From an uncultured Eubacteriales bacterium (GTDB taxonomy: Bacteria; Bacillota; Clostridia; Oscillospirales; Oscillospiraceae), in the NCBI GenBank assembly GCA_902475855.1, contig CABSBF010000039.1, positions 1 through 14,595 of the forward strand: 14,595 bases of DNA, given 5' to 3'. Position 1 is the first letter of the stretch, and each line of letters starts with the position of its first letter. A program made the position numbers and the translations under genes. Positions 5,836-13,670 of the stretch are shown here, one piece after another. Under the pieces are notes generated by a model, which worked only from the letters and a program-made list of their open reading frames with translations, did not search any database and was not told the DNA's origin.

Positions 5836-7437
5836 ATGAAGTATGTATTTGTATTGGGCGGCGTCGTGTCGGGTCTCGGCAAGGGCATCACCGCCGCGTC
5901 CCTGGGCCGCCTGCTCAAGGCCAGAGGCTATGCGGTGACGATGCAGAAGTTCGACCCGTATTTCAACGTCGACCCCGGCACCATGAACCCCATCCAGCAC
6001 GGAGAGGTCTTCGTGACCGACGACGGCGCGGAGACCGACCTCGACCTCGGCCACTACGAGCGTTTCATTGACGAGAAGCTCAGCCGCGTATCCAACGTCA
6101 CCGCCGGCCGCATCTACCGCACCGTTCTGGAGCGCGAGCGCCGCGGCGATTTCGGCGGCGGCACCGTGCAGTTCATTCCCCACATCACCGATGAGATCAA
6201 GCGCCGCTTCTACCGCGGCGACGGCAACAAGGTCGCCATCATTGAGGTCGGCGGCACCGTGGGCGATATGGAAAGCGCCCCCTTCCTGGAAGCCATCCGC
6301 CAGTTCCAGAACGAGGTGGGCAAGAAGAACGCCATCATCCTGCTCGTCACGCTGATCCCCTACCTCAAGGCCTCCGGCGAAATGAAAACCAAGCCTACGC
6401 AGGGCAGCGTCCGCGAGCTTCAGGGCATCGGCCTGCGGCCGGACGTACTGGTGTGCCGCACGGATTATCCCCTGACGCAGGACGTGCGCGACAAGCTGGC
6501 GCTGTTCTGCAATGTCGAGCCGAGCCATGTGCTGCAAAATCTGGACGCGGAGATCCTCTATCAGGTGCCGCTGATGATGGAGCACGAGCATCTGGCCGAC
6601 GTCGTCTGCGAAAGCCTCGGCCTGGAAAACCACACGCCCGATCTTGACCAGTGGCGCGATATGTGCGACCGCTGGATGCACCCGGAGAAAGCCGTCGAGG
6701 TCGCGCTGGTCGGCAAATACACCAAGCTGCACGACGCCTATATCAGCGTCGTCGAAGCACTCAAGCACGCAGGCGTTGCGCACCGCACGGACGTTCGCAT
6801 TCGTTGGGTGGACTCCGAAACCGTGACGCCGGAAAACGTTGCAGAGGTCCTCAAGGGCGTGTCCGGCGTGCTGGTGCCCGGCGGCTTCGGCAGCCGCGGT
6901 ATTGACGGAATGCTCTGCGCCATCCGCTATGCCCGCGAAAATAAGGTCCCCTACCTGGGTCTGTGCCTCGGTATGCAGCTTTCCATCGTGGAATTCGCCC
7001 GCAATGTGCTGGGCCTGAAAGAAGCGCACAGCATCGAGCTGATGCCTGACACCGCCCACCCTGTCATTCACCTGATGCCGGAACAGGAGGGCGTGCTCGA
7101 CCTGGGGGGCACGCTGCGCCTCGGCTCCTACCCCTGCAAGCTCCTGCCGGGCTCCAAGGCGCACGAGCTCTACGGCGCCGACCTCATCCACGAGCGTCAC
7201 CGCCACCGCTACGAGGTCAACAACGACTATCGCACCTCTCTGACCGACGCCGGGATGTCGCTGTGCGGCCTGTCCCCGGACGGACGCATTGTGGAAATGC
7301 TGGAGCTGCCCGCGCATCCTTTCTTCCTTGCAACGCAGGCGCATCCGGAATTCAATTCCCGTCCGAACCGCCCGCATCCGCTCTTCCTCGGCTTCGTGGG
7401 CGCCGCCGTAAAGAAGGAAGAGGAGAGCGCAGAATGA
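5836..7437 (+). CDS. pyrG: CTP synthase (glutamine-hydrolysing)
   Basis: A 533-aa two-domain enzyme that aminates UTP to CTP with ATP, using ammonia from glutamine; it is the last step of de novo pyrimidine nucleotide synthesis. The N-terminal synthetase domain has VVSGLGKGI (P-loop) at about residues 10-18, followed by FDPYFNVDPGTMNP and HGEVFVTDDGAETDLDLGHYER. The C-terminal class I glutamine amidotransferase domain has GLCLGMQ with nucleophile Cys377 and the pair His503/Glu505 in HPEF. Length is normal for the family. AGGAG (5824-5828), seven bases upstream, sets the start at 5836. Its stop overlaps the next gene's start (ATGA), so at least three genes form an operon. I do not see the G-run plus attenuator arrangement known for pyrG in Bacillus. 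Confidence 0.98.
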   Translation: MKYVFVLGGVVSGLGKGITAASLGRLLKARGYAVTMQKFDPYFNVDPGTMNPIQHGEVFVTDDGAETDLDLGHYERFIDEKLSRVSNVTAGRIYRTVLERERRGDFGGGTVQFIPHITDEIKRRFYRGDGNKVAIIEVGGTVGDMESAPFLEAIRQFQNEVGKKNAIILLVTLIPYLKASGEMKTKPTQGSVRELQGIGLRPDVLVCRTDYPLTQDVRDKLALFCNVEPSHVLQNLDAEILYQVPLMMEHEHLADVVCESLGLENHTPDLDQWRDMCDRWMHPEKAVEVALVGKYTKLHDAYISVVEALKHAGVAHRTDVRIRWVDSETVTPENVAEVLKGVSGVLVPGGFGSRGIDGMLCAIRYARENKVPYLGLCLGMQLSIVEFARNVLGLKEAHSIELMPDTAHPVIHLMPEQEGVLDLGGTLRLGSYPCKLLPGSKAHELYGADLIHERHRHRYEVNNDYRTSLTDAGMSLCGLSPDGRIVEMLELPAHPFFLATQAHPEFNSRPNRPHPLFLGFVGAAVKKEEESAE

Positions 7438-7718
7438 TCCAGCACATCGTCATGTGGAAGTTCCGCGAGGGAACCGAGGCGCAGGCCGAGGAATTCCTGA
7501 CCCGACTGGCCGCACTGGACGGACAGATCGAGTGCATCCGCTCCATGGCCGTGCGGCGCAGCGCCGTCGCGGGCAGCGCCTACGACGCGGTGCTGGTGTC
7601 GGAATTCGACACGCTGGAGGATGTTGCGCGGTATAAAAACGACCCGCGGCATGTGGCGGTCTCCTCTCTGTGCAAAGAGATCCGCACCGACCGCCGTGCC
7701 ATCGACGTGGAGCTGTAA
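7434..7718 (+). CDS. Dabb-domain (stress-responsive A/B barrel) protein
   Basis: A 94-aa protein matching the small dimeric alpha+beta barrel family: IQHIVMWKF at the start, then VLVSEFDTLEDVARYKNDPRH (about 54-74), where the conserved histidines and the YxxxPxH pattern lie. Members are cytoplasmic ferredoxin-like dimers; most have no known function, and a few plant and bacterial ones bind or cyclise small hydrophobic molecules. The ATG overlaps the pyrG stop (ATGA), so translation is probably coupled. The frame is open upstream inside pyrG, but that part is a shadow of pyrG. The link to pyrimidine metabolism is by position only. Confidence 0.82.
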   Translation: MIQHIVMWKFREGTEAQAEEFLTRLAALDGQIECIRSMAVRRSAVAGSAYDAVLVSEFDTLEDVARYKNDPRHVAVSSLCKEIRTDRRAIDVEL

Positions 7719-7967
7719 ATGTGGTACGTCTACGTGCTGCGCTGCGGTGACGGCACGCTCTATACCGGCTCGACAGATGACGTGGCGCGCCGTCTGGAGG
7801 CGCACCGCACCGGAAAAGGCGCAAAATACACGCGCGGCCGCGGCCCTTTGGAGCTGGTCTACACGGAGGAGTGCCCCGACCGCTCGGCAGCGCTCCGGCG
7901 GGAGTATGCGATCAAGCAGCTTCCGCGGGAAGAAAAGCTGCACCTGATCGAAAAAACAGCGCCATAA
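7719..7967 (+). CDS. GIY-YIG nuclease-family protein (YhbQ/YazA-like, UPF0213)
   Basis: An 82-aa protein that is essentially one GIY-YIG domain: WYVYVLRC (GIY position) and LYTGSTDDVARRLEAH (YIG position with the catalytic-type arginine), then the GKGAKYTRGRGPLELVY signature of the UPF0213 group and REYAIKQLPREEK with the metal-ligand-position glutamate. Small proteins of this group are linked to DNA repair or structure-specific DNA cleavage, but the role is not settled. Its ATG directly follows the stop of the Dabb gene with no gap, so it is the third gene of the pyrG operon. A strong terminator follows four bases after its stop. Confidence 0.86.
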   Translation: MWYVYVLRCGDGTLYTGSTDDVARRLEAHRTGKGAKYTRGRGPLELVYTEECPDRSAALRREYAIKQLPREEKLHLIEKTAP

Positions 7968-7970
7968 ATT

Positions 7971-8005
7971 CAGCAAAACCCACCCTGTCCGGGTGGGTTT
8001 TGCTG
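7971..8005. terminator. Strong bidirectional intrinsic terminator
   Basis: A perfect 15-bp inverted repeat (7971-7985 with 7991-8005) with a 5-base loop (TGTCC). The stem contains CCCACCC/GGGTGGG flanked by A4 and T4, so it works on both strands. It ends the pyrG operon and can also stop read-through from the convergent pst-pho operon. Confidence 0.85.
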
Positions 8006-8055
8006 TACATGCCGGAAGGCAATTAAGTTTGCCTCTCACAGGCTCAGAAAGCCGC

Positions 8056-8101
8056 GGCAGCCGCGGCGAAGTCTTGTCTCGGAACGTTCGCTGCGGCTGC
8101 C
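8056..8101. terminator. Second hairpin between convergent operons
   Basis: A 9-bp stem GGCAGCCGC/GCGGCTGCC (8056-8064 with 8093-8101), a 1x1 mismatch and a 5-bp stem GCGAA/TTCGC (8066-8070 with 8087-8091) close a 16-base loop. On the plus strand it is followed by CTTTTATTTAT, like a back-up terminator. On the minus strand it starts seven bases after the phoR stop and could protect the 3' end of the pst-pho mRNA. Confidence 0.5.
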
Positions 8102-8108
8102 CTTTTAT

Positions 8109-9758
8109 TTATGCTTCTTCCGACGGGAAGCGGACGGTGATGCGCGTTCCCTTGCCTGGCTCGCTTTGCAGCTCTATCGTGCCGTGGTGGTACTGCACGG
8201 CGTGCTTCACGATGGAAAGTCCCAGTCCCGTGCCGCCGGACGCCTTGGAATGGCTCTTATCCGCACGGTAGAATCGCTCAAAGATCCGTCCCTGATGTTC
8301 CGGCGCAATGCCGATGCCGGTATCCGCCACCGTGACGGCCGCGCTCTGCGCATCCGATGCCACGCGGATCTCGACGCTGCCGCCGTCCACATTGTATTTC
8401 ACGGCGTTGTCGCAGAGGTTATAGATGATCTCATAGAGCAGGCGGCGCACACCGGTCAGCTCCGCAGGTTCGCCCCGCACGCTGATTTTTACGTTCCGTT
8501 TCTCCGCCGCGCTCTGCACATCGGCCGCAGCCTCCTGCGCAGTCTCCAGCAGATCGACCCGCTCCTTGGGCATCTCGTCGCCCTCGTCTAGCTGTGACAG
8601 CCGGATGATATCTCCGATCAGGGTGACCAGGCGCTGCGCCTCGGCGCGGATATGCCCGACAAAGCGCGCGGTATCCCCCGGCTTGACCATGCCGTTTTCC
8701 AGCAGTTCCGCGCTGCCGATGATGCCCTGCAGGGGCGTTTTCAACTCGTGGGAAACGTTCGCGGTGAACTCGCGGCGGTTCTGCTCGGCCTCCTCCTGCT
8801 CGGTGATGTCAAAGGTCAGAATGACCGCGCCGCCGGAGTCGATGCGCGTCAGATCGAGCTGGTAAATTCTCGCGCTGCGGTGCATCCGGAAGGCGCTGTG
8901 GCCGCCGCGCATGGCCTCCTCGATCGCCGCGCTCATCTCGACGCTGCGCTCGACCGTCAGGAAATCCTGCCCGACGCAGGAGGGCTCCGTATGGAAGAGA
9001 TGCTGCGCCGCCGGGTTGATGCTCAGAATCGTCCAGTGGTCATCCAGCAGCACCAGACCCTCCTGCATACTGCGGGTGATCTGGGAAAACTCGTCGGTTT
9101 TGCGCTCCAGCTCCCGAAGCTGGCGGTCGATCTGGTTGCGCTGGCGGTTGATGCGGCTCAGCAGGGGCGCGAGCTCCTCGTAGGCGTCGTTGTCCAGCGG
9201 ATGCTCCAGATCGAGCTCATTGAGCGGCTCGACGATGTGCTTCGACAGCCGCCGCGCCAGCACCGCCGACAGGATCAGAACCAGAAGCAGCAGCAAAACG
9301 ATGGGCTGAAGCATTCCCACGACCAGCACCCACACCGTCGCGCGGCTGACCGAAATGCGCAGCACCGTGCCGTCAGCCAGGCGGCGGGCATAGTACATGG
9401 TCTTTTCCAAAAGCGTGGAGGAATAGCGGACGCTCCTGCCCTCGCCGTCTTTCAGCGCGCCGAGGATCTCCTCGCGGTCGGCATGGTTGGGCAATGCGGC
9501 GGAATCGGCCTCGGTATCATAGATGACGGAGCCGTCCGCAGCGACCCAGGTCAGGCGGTAGCGGGTATCGGTGACCTCCGCAAGATACTTCTCTCCCTCC
9601 GTTTCAACCGCAGCGGCCGCAAGGCTGAGATCGTCGCAGATCTGCCGCTCCTGCGCCTCGGCGGAGAAGCGGTACATGCAGGCAATGACCACCACGAGGC
9701 TCGCCAGCAGTACGATCGCCGCCACCAGCAAAATGGAGCGGAATATTTTCTTTGTCAT
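8109..9758 (-). CDS. phoR: PhoR-type phosphate-responsive sensor histidine kinase
   Basis: A 549-aa membrane histidine kinase. Domains in order: TM1 (about 8-28), an extracytoplasmic sensor of roughly 115 residues (sCache/PAS-like, with AADGSVIYDT and VRYSSTLLEKTMYYARRL), TM2 (about 145-168), a HAMP-like linker, a cytoplasmic PAS domain (SMQEGLVLLDDHWTILSINPAA), HisKA with NVSHELKTPL (phospho-acceptor His337), and HATPase_c with NLCDNAVKYN, DTGIGIA and GGTGLGLSIVKH. Every catalytic box is intact. The start ATG overlaps the phoB stop (ATGA), so it is co-translated with its partner. As the last gene of the pst operon it should sense phosphate status through PstSCAB-PhoU and phosphorylate PhoB. 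The assignment as PhoR rests on the domain order plus context. Confidence 0.92.
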   Translation of the reverse strand: MTKKIFRSILLVAAIVLLASLVVVIACMYRFSAEAQERQICDDLSLAAAAVETEGEKYLAEVTDTRYRLTWVAADGSVIYDTEADSAALPNHADREEILGALKDGEGRSVRYSSTLLEKTMYYARRLADGTVLRISVSRATVWVLVVGMLQPIVLLLLLVLILSAVLARRLSKHIVEPLNELDLEHPLDNDAYEELAPLLSRINRQRNQIDRQLRELERKTDEFSQITRSMQEGLVLLDDHWTILSINPAAQHLFHTEPSCVGQDFLTVERSVEMSAAIEEAMRGGHSAFRMHRSARIYQLDLTRIDSGGAVILTFDITEQEEAEQNRREFTANVSHELKTPLQGIIGSAELLENGMVKPGDTARFVGHIRAEAQRLVTLIGDIIRLSQLDEGDEMPKERVDLLETAQEAAADVQSAAEKRNVKISVRGEPAELTGVRRLLYEIIYNLCDNAVKYNVDGGSVEIRVASDAQSAAVTVADTGIGIAPEHQGRIFERFYRADKSHSKASGGTGLGLSIVKHAVQYHHGTIELQSEPGKGTRITVRFPSEEA

Positions 9759-10432
9759 GCTTCATCCTCCAGCCGGTAGCCTACGCCGCGCACGGTTTCG
9801 ACGCAGTCGCCATAGGCGCCCAGCTTCTGCCGCAGGGTACGCACGTGCATATCCACCGTGCGGCTCTCGCCGCAGTAGTCCGTGCCCCAGACCTCTTCCA
9901 TCAGCCGCTCGCGCGTGAACACGACGCCGGGGTGGGAAAGAAATAGTTTCAGAAGCTCAAACTCCTTGAAAGTCAGGGCGATTTTTTCTCCGTCCGCCGT
10001 GACGGTGCGGCCGTCCAGATTGACCACAAGGCCGCCGGTCTGGAGCAGATGCTCCACCTTCTGCGGCTTTGCGCGGCGCAGCACCGCTCGCACGCAGGAC
10101 ACCAGCTCCATTACGCCGAAGGGCTTGGTGAGATAATAGTCCGCGCCGAGATCGAGGCCGTGTACCTTGTCATACTCTGCACCCTTGGCCGTAGCCATGA
10201 CCACAGGGATGGCGCGCAGACGCTCGGACGCCTTCATGCGGCGCAGCAGCTCGATGCCGTCCACGCCGGGCAGCATCACGTCCAGAACGACCAGCTCCGG
10301 AAGCTGCGGCTGCTGCAAAGCGTCCCAAAAAGCCGTCCCGTCGGCATAGCCGGTCGCCTCAAAGCCGCTGGACTGCAAGGCGTACACCTCGATATCACGG
10401 ATGCTGGCATCGTCCTCCACGCACCAGATCAC
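9755..10432 (-). CDS. phoB: Phosphate response regulator, OmpR/PhoB family (PhoB/PhoP)
   Basis: A 225-aa DNA-binding response regulator. The receiver domain shows the acidic pair VEDD near the N-terminus, phospho-acceptor Asp51 in VVLDVMLPG, the threonine in MATAKG and the lysine in LTKPFG. The usual GADDY reads GADYY here. The C-terminal winged helix (about 125-225) has LTFKEFELLKLFLSHPG, RTVDMHVRTLRQKLG and TVRGVGYR. The start is GTG at 10432: AGGAGG lies seven bases upstream, and the frame's ATG at 10477 would give a 15-residue tail unlike the family. The gene begins two bases after phoU ends, and its Shine-Dalgarno lies inside phoU. Phosphorylated PhoB should activate the Pho regulon, including this operon. 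Confidence 0.93.
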   Translation of the reverse strand: MIWCVEDDASIRDIEVYALQSSGFEATGYADGTAFWDALQQPQLPELVVLDVMLPGVDGIELLRRMKASERLRAIPVVMATAKGAEYDKVHGLDLGADYYLTKPFGVMELVSCVRAVLRRAKPQKVEHLLQTGGLVVNLDGRTVTADGEKIALTFKEFELLKLFLSHPGVVFTRERLMEEVWGTDYCGESRTVDMHVRTLRQKLGAYGDCVETVRGVGYRLEDEA

Positions 10433-10434
10433 GT

Positions 10435-11079
10435 TCACCCCTCCTTGTGCGCACCGGTCACGGAGAACATCACCCACTCGGCAATATTCACCGCATGATC
10501 GCCGATACGCTCAAAATACTTCGCAATCATCAGAAGGTCCAGCGCGTACTCGCCGTCGTCGGGATTCTCCGCGATTCTCGCGATCAGCTCATCCTTGACC
10601 TGAACGAAATAGTTGTCCACAACGTCGTCGAACGCAATGACCTTTTCTGCCAACATTATATCATGTTTTACGAAAGCATCAACACTTTCCGTCACCATTT
10701 TAATGGTGGAGCGCGCCATTTCGCGCAGAAGGTCGTCGTTCTGCCCCGTGCGCCCCTTCAGAAAGGCAACGATCTCGGCGATATCCTCCGCCTGGTCGCC
10801 GATGCGCTCCATATCCGTGATCATCTTGAGCGCGGCGGAGATCTTCCGCAGGTCGCGCGCCACGGGCTGCTGCTGCAAAAGAAGCCGCAGGCAGAGCGAT
10901 TCAATGTCGCGCTCCTTCCGGTCGATCTGCCCGTCAAGCGGCGCGACCGTGGCGGCAAGTTTCACGTCGCCCTGTGTCAGCGCCTCGCTCGCCCGTGCAA
11001 TGACCTCCTCGCACAGTGCGCCCATCTCGATCAGTTCTTTTTTCAGCAGCGCAAGCTGCTCATCAAAGCGGTTTCTCAT
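10435..11079 (-). CDS. phoU: Phosphate signalling/transport regulator PhoU
   Basis: A 214-aa cytoplasmic protein made of two PhoU three-helix repeats. Each carries the metal-cluster motif: DMERIGDQAEDIAE (89-102) and YFERIGDHAVNIAEW (188-202). Length is standard. PhoU links the Pst transporter to the PhoR kinase and dampens Pho signalling and phosphate uptake when phosphate is plentiful. The start at 11079 has a GGGGAGG site upstream, and its first base is the last base of the pstB stop (TAATG). The longer frame upstream is a shadow of pstB. Confidence 0.95.
   Translation of the reverse strand: MRNRFDEQLALLKKELIEMGALCEEVIARASEALTQGDVKLAATVAPLDGQIDRKERDIESLCLRLLLQQQPVARDLRKISAALKMITDMERIGDQAEDIAEIVAFLKGRTGQNDDLLREMARSTIKMVTESVDAFVKHDIMLAEKVIAFDDVVDNYFVQVKDELIARIAENPDDGEYALDLLMIAKYFERIGDHAVNIAEWVMFSVTGAHKEG
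10440..10445 (-). promoter_or_regulatory. Ribosome binding site that fixes the GTG start of phoB
   Basis: On the minus strand AGGAGG (10440-10445) stands seven bases before GTG 10430-10432, within the last codons of phoU. A second GTG at 10436-10438 is too close to be used. The phoU and phoB reading frames are thereby coupled. Confidence 0.75.
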
Positions 11080-11834
11080 TATCCGAACCTCCCCGTGATA
11101 TAATCCTCCGTCCGCCTGTCGCGCGGATTGGAGAAGAGCTGCTCGGAATTGCCGTACTCTACCAGCTCTCCCAGCAGGAAGAATGCCGTGCTGTCCGAGA
11201 TACGGACGGCCTGCTGCATATTGTGCGTGACGATGACGATGGTGTATTTTTCCTTGAGCTGCATGGCAAGATCTTCGATCTTGGAGGTGGAGATGGGGTC
11301 GAGCGCGCTGGTCGGCTCGTCCATCAGCAGGACGTCCGGCTCCACCGCCAGCGCCCGTGCAATGCACAGCCGCTGCTGCTGGCCGCCGGAAAGACCAAGG
11401 GCGTTCTTTTTCAGGCGGTCTTTGACCTCATCCCAGATCGCCGCGCCGCGCAGGGATCGTTCGACGATGTCGTCCAGCCTGGCCTTATTGCGGATGCCAT
11501 GCGTGCGCGGACCGTAGGCGATGTTGTCATAGATGCTCATGGGGAAGGGGTTCGGCTTCTGGAACACCATGCCGACCTGACGGCGCAGCTCGTTGACATC
11601 CGTCGCGGGGTCGAAGATGTTCTCGCCCTTGTATTTTACCGAGCCGGTGATCTTCACACCGGGGATGAGGTCGTTCATGCGGTTGAGTGTTTTGAGAAAC
11701 GTCGATTTGCCGCAGCCGGACGGCCCGATCAGCGCCGTGATGCTCTTTTCCGGAATCTCGATGCTGACATTTTTCAGTGCCTGATGCTCGCCGTACCACA
11801 GACAGAGATCCTGCACGGAAATGACACTGTTCAT
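11079..11834 (-). CDS. pstB: Phosphate ABC transporter ATP-binding protein PstB
   Basis: A 251-aa ABC ATPase that powers phosphate import at the inner face of the membrane. Walker A GPSGCGKST (37-45), Q-loop Gln92 in FQKPNPFPMSIYDN (a PstB hallmark), signature LSGGQQQR (148-155), Walker B LLMDE (169-173) and H-loop His204 are all intact. The start at 11834 is preceded by GGGAGGA. It lies 13 bases after pstA and shares one base with phoU. A longer open frame reaches into pstA but lacks a ribosome binding site. Confidence 0.97.
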   Translation of the reverse strand: MNSVISVQDLCLWYGEHQALKNVSIEIPEKSITALIGPSGCGKSTFLKTLNRMNDLIPGVKITGSVKYKGENIFDPATDVNELRRQVGMVFQKPNPFPMSIYDNIAYGPRTHGIRNKARLDDIVERSLRGAAIWDEVKDRLKKNALGLSGGQQQRLCIARALAVEPDVLLMDEPTSALDPISTSKIEDLAMQLKEKYTIVIVTHNMQQAVRISDSTAFFLLGELVEYGNSEQLFSNPRDRRTEDYITGRFG

Positions 11835-11847
11835 ATGGATTCCTCCC

Positions 11848-12708
11848 TTACATCGCCTTTTTCCGGCGGAAATACGCCGAAACCAGATCGGCGGCAAAGT
11901 TGATCAGCAGCGTCAGGAGCATCAGAATTGCGGCGATGGCGAAGGCCACACCGAATTCGCCCTGCTCCTTGGCGTAGAAGTACAGCGCCACGGTCAGCGT
12001 CGCGCCGGATTTTGTCAGGCCCGTGAAGAAATCGAACAGCACGTGCGCAAAGCCCGCCGTGAACAGAAGCGCCGCGGACTCGCCCAGAATTCGTCCGACG
12101 GAGAGGATGCAGCCTGTTACCACACCGTCCACGCAGCCGGGCAGAACGACCGTCCGGATGACGCGCCACTTGCCCGCACCGAGCCCGAAGGCGCCCTCGC
12201 GGTAGCTCTGCGGAACGGTCTTGAGGCTCTCCTGCGTTGTGCGCATCACGGTCGGCAGGTTCATGATGACCAGCGTCATCGCGCCTGCCAGCAGGCTCTT
12301 TTGCAGGCCGAGAAATTCGCACACCAGCATACCGACAAGGCCGTAGATGATCGACGGGATGCCGGAGAGTGTTTCGGCGGCGTATTCGATCGCTCCGACG
12401 ATTTTTTTGTTTTTGGCGTATTCGGTCAGATAGATGGCCGCGCCCACGCCCAGAGGCACAACGACCACGATGGTCGCAAGGACGATATAGAGCGTATTGA
12501 GAATGTCCGGCAGGATGCCGATGTCTCCCGTCAGATAGCTGGGCGCGGTGGAAATCAGCTTCCACGTGATGTTCGGCAGCCCCTTGATCAGGACATAAAG
12601 AATCAAAAAAACGGTCAGCGCAGCGGTCAGTCCCGCGGAAAGCCACATCAGACCCTTCATCAGGCCGATATAGCCGCGCCGCGCCGCAGAGAGCTTTTTG
12701 CCTTTCAT
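11848..12708 (-). CDS. pstA: Phosphate ABC transporter permease PstA
   Basis: A 286-aa integral membrane protein of the binding-protein-dependent (MetI-like) permease fold. The hydrophobic segments include about 22-43, 69-95, 116-135, 140-155, 195-222 and 252-274. The EAA loop that docks onto PstB is visible at about 169-198 (SYREGAFGLGAGKWRVIRTV then LPG). It forms the channel with PstC. The ATG overlaps the pstC stop (ATGA), and AGGAGG lies just upstream. Confidence 0.95.
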   Translation of the reverse strand: MKGKKLSAARRGYIGLMKGLMWLSAGLTAALTVFLILYVLIKGLPNITWKLISTAPSYLTGDIGILPDILNTLYIVLATIVVVVPLGVGAAIYLTEYAKNKKIVGAIEYAAETLSGIPSIIYGLVGMLVCEFLGLQKSLLAGAMTLVIMNLPTVMRTTQESLKTVPQSYREGAFGLGAGKWRVIRTVVLPGCVDGVVTGCILSVGRILGESAALLFTAGFAHVLFDFFTGLTKSGATLTVALYFYAKEQGEFGVAFAIAAILMLLTLLINFAADLVSAYFRRKKAM

Positions 12709-13601
12709 GCCGCGCCTCCTTTGTCCCGCTTGAGGAAGAAATTCAGGGTTGCATTGATGAGCATGATGAACAGGAACAGCACCAGCGCAATGGAAAACAG
12801 CGCCTGCCGCTGCAAACCGCCGGCGTAGGACATCTCGCTGGCCACGCCCGTGGTCAGAAAGCGCACGCTCTGGAACAGCGACGGCATATTCGGCACGTTG
12901 CCGGACACCATCATCACGGCCATGGCCTCGCCGATGGCGCGGCCCACGCCCAGCACGACCGCTGCGGCGATGCCGCTTCTGGCCGCAGGGACGGATACCT
13001 TGAAGTAGGTTTCCACCGGCGTCGCCCCCAGTGCAAGGGAGGCGTCCTCATATTCCTTCGGCACGGCCTCCAGCGCCGTGACCGAAACCTTGATGATGGA
13101 GGGCAGGATCATAATGGCCAGCACGATGATGGCCGCAAGCAGGCTTGAACCGTCCGGCACATGAAAAATCTTCCGGATGCCCGGTACGAGGATCAGCATG
13201 CCCACAAGGCCGTAGACGACCGACGGAATGCCCGCGAGCATACTCACCGCCGCCTGCATGACACGCTTCACGCCCGCGGGCGCGAGCTTTGCCAGATACA
13301 CCGCCGTGAAGAAGCCCACCGGCACGCCGAGCAGGATTGCTCCCGCGGTGCCATAGACACTCGTAAGGATAAAGGGCAGGATTCCGAAGGACGGCTCCGC
13401 CGCGGTGGAATCCCAGACCTTGCCGAACAGGAAGGGGATAAGGCCGATCCTGCGGATGGCCGGGATGCCGGAGACCACAAGATACACCGTGATGAGAAGG
13501 ACGCAGGCAACGGTGATCAGACCCAAAATCAGGAACAGGCCGTGCATCGTATTTTCCAAAAGCCGCCTGCCCGCGTGCTTGGCGCGATTGTTTTCTTTCA
13601 T
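12705..13601 (-). CDS. pstC: Phosphate ABC transporter permease PstC
   Basis: A 298-aa integral membrane permease, partner of PstA. The first long hydrophobic helix is at about 21-44, followed by a periplasmic-side segment (FGKVWDSTAAEPSFGILPF) typical of PstC, then the permease domain with helices from about 76 to the C-terminus. The EAA loop is at about 184-211 (EDASLALGATPVETYFKVSV). A GAAGGGAA site precedes ATG 13601. It is 69 bases downstream of pstS and overlaps pstA by four bases. Confidence 0.95.
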   Translation of the reverse strand: MKENNRAKHAGRRLLENTMHGLFLILGLITVACVLLITVYLVVSGIPAIRRIGLIPFLFGKVWDSTAAEPSFGILPFILTSVYGTAGAILLGVPVGFFTAVYLAKLAPAGVKRVMQAAVSMLAGIPSVVYGLVGMLILVPGIRKIFHVPDGSSLLAAIIVLAIMILPSIIKVSVTALEAVPKEYEDASLALGATPVETYFKVSVPAARSGIAAAVVLGVGRAIGEAMAVMMVSGNVPNMPSLFQSVRFLTTGVASEMSYAGGLQRQALFSIALVLFLFIMLINATLNFFLKRDKGGAA

Positions 13602-13629
13602 GCAGTTCCCTTCTTTAATATGGCAGAAG

Positions 13630-13650
13630 GGCGGCCGTAAGTAAGCCGCC
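13630..13650 (-). other. Hairpin in the pstS-pstC gap
   Basis: GGCGGC (13630-13635) and GCCGCC (13645-13650) form a 6-bp GC-only stem with a 9-base loop in the only real gap of the operon. No U-tract follows on the minus strand, so it is more likely an mRNA-stabilising or processing element than a terminator. It could let pstS mRNA outlast the pstCAB part. Confidence 0.4.
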
Positions 13651-13670
13651 TTGCTGCTGTGTGTGATTTG

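Noticed and set aside
5724..5918. Hydrolase starting at 5918, giving 410 aa
   Set aside because: The extra 65 residues would cross the promoter and run into pyrG on the opposite strand. The signal-anchor sequence and a ribosome binding site mark 5723 as the start.
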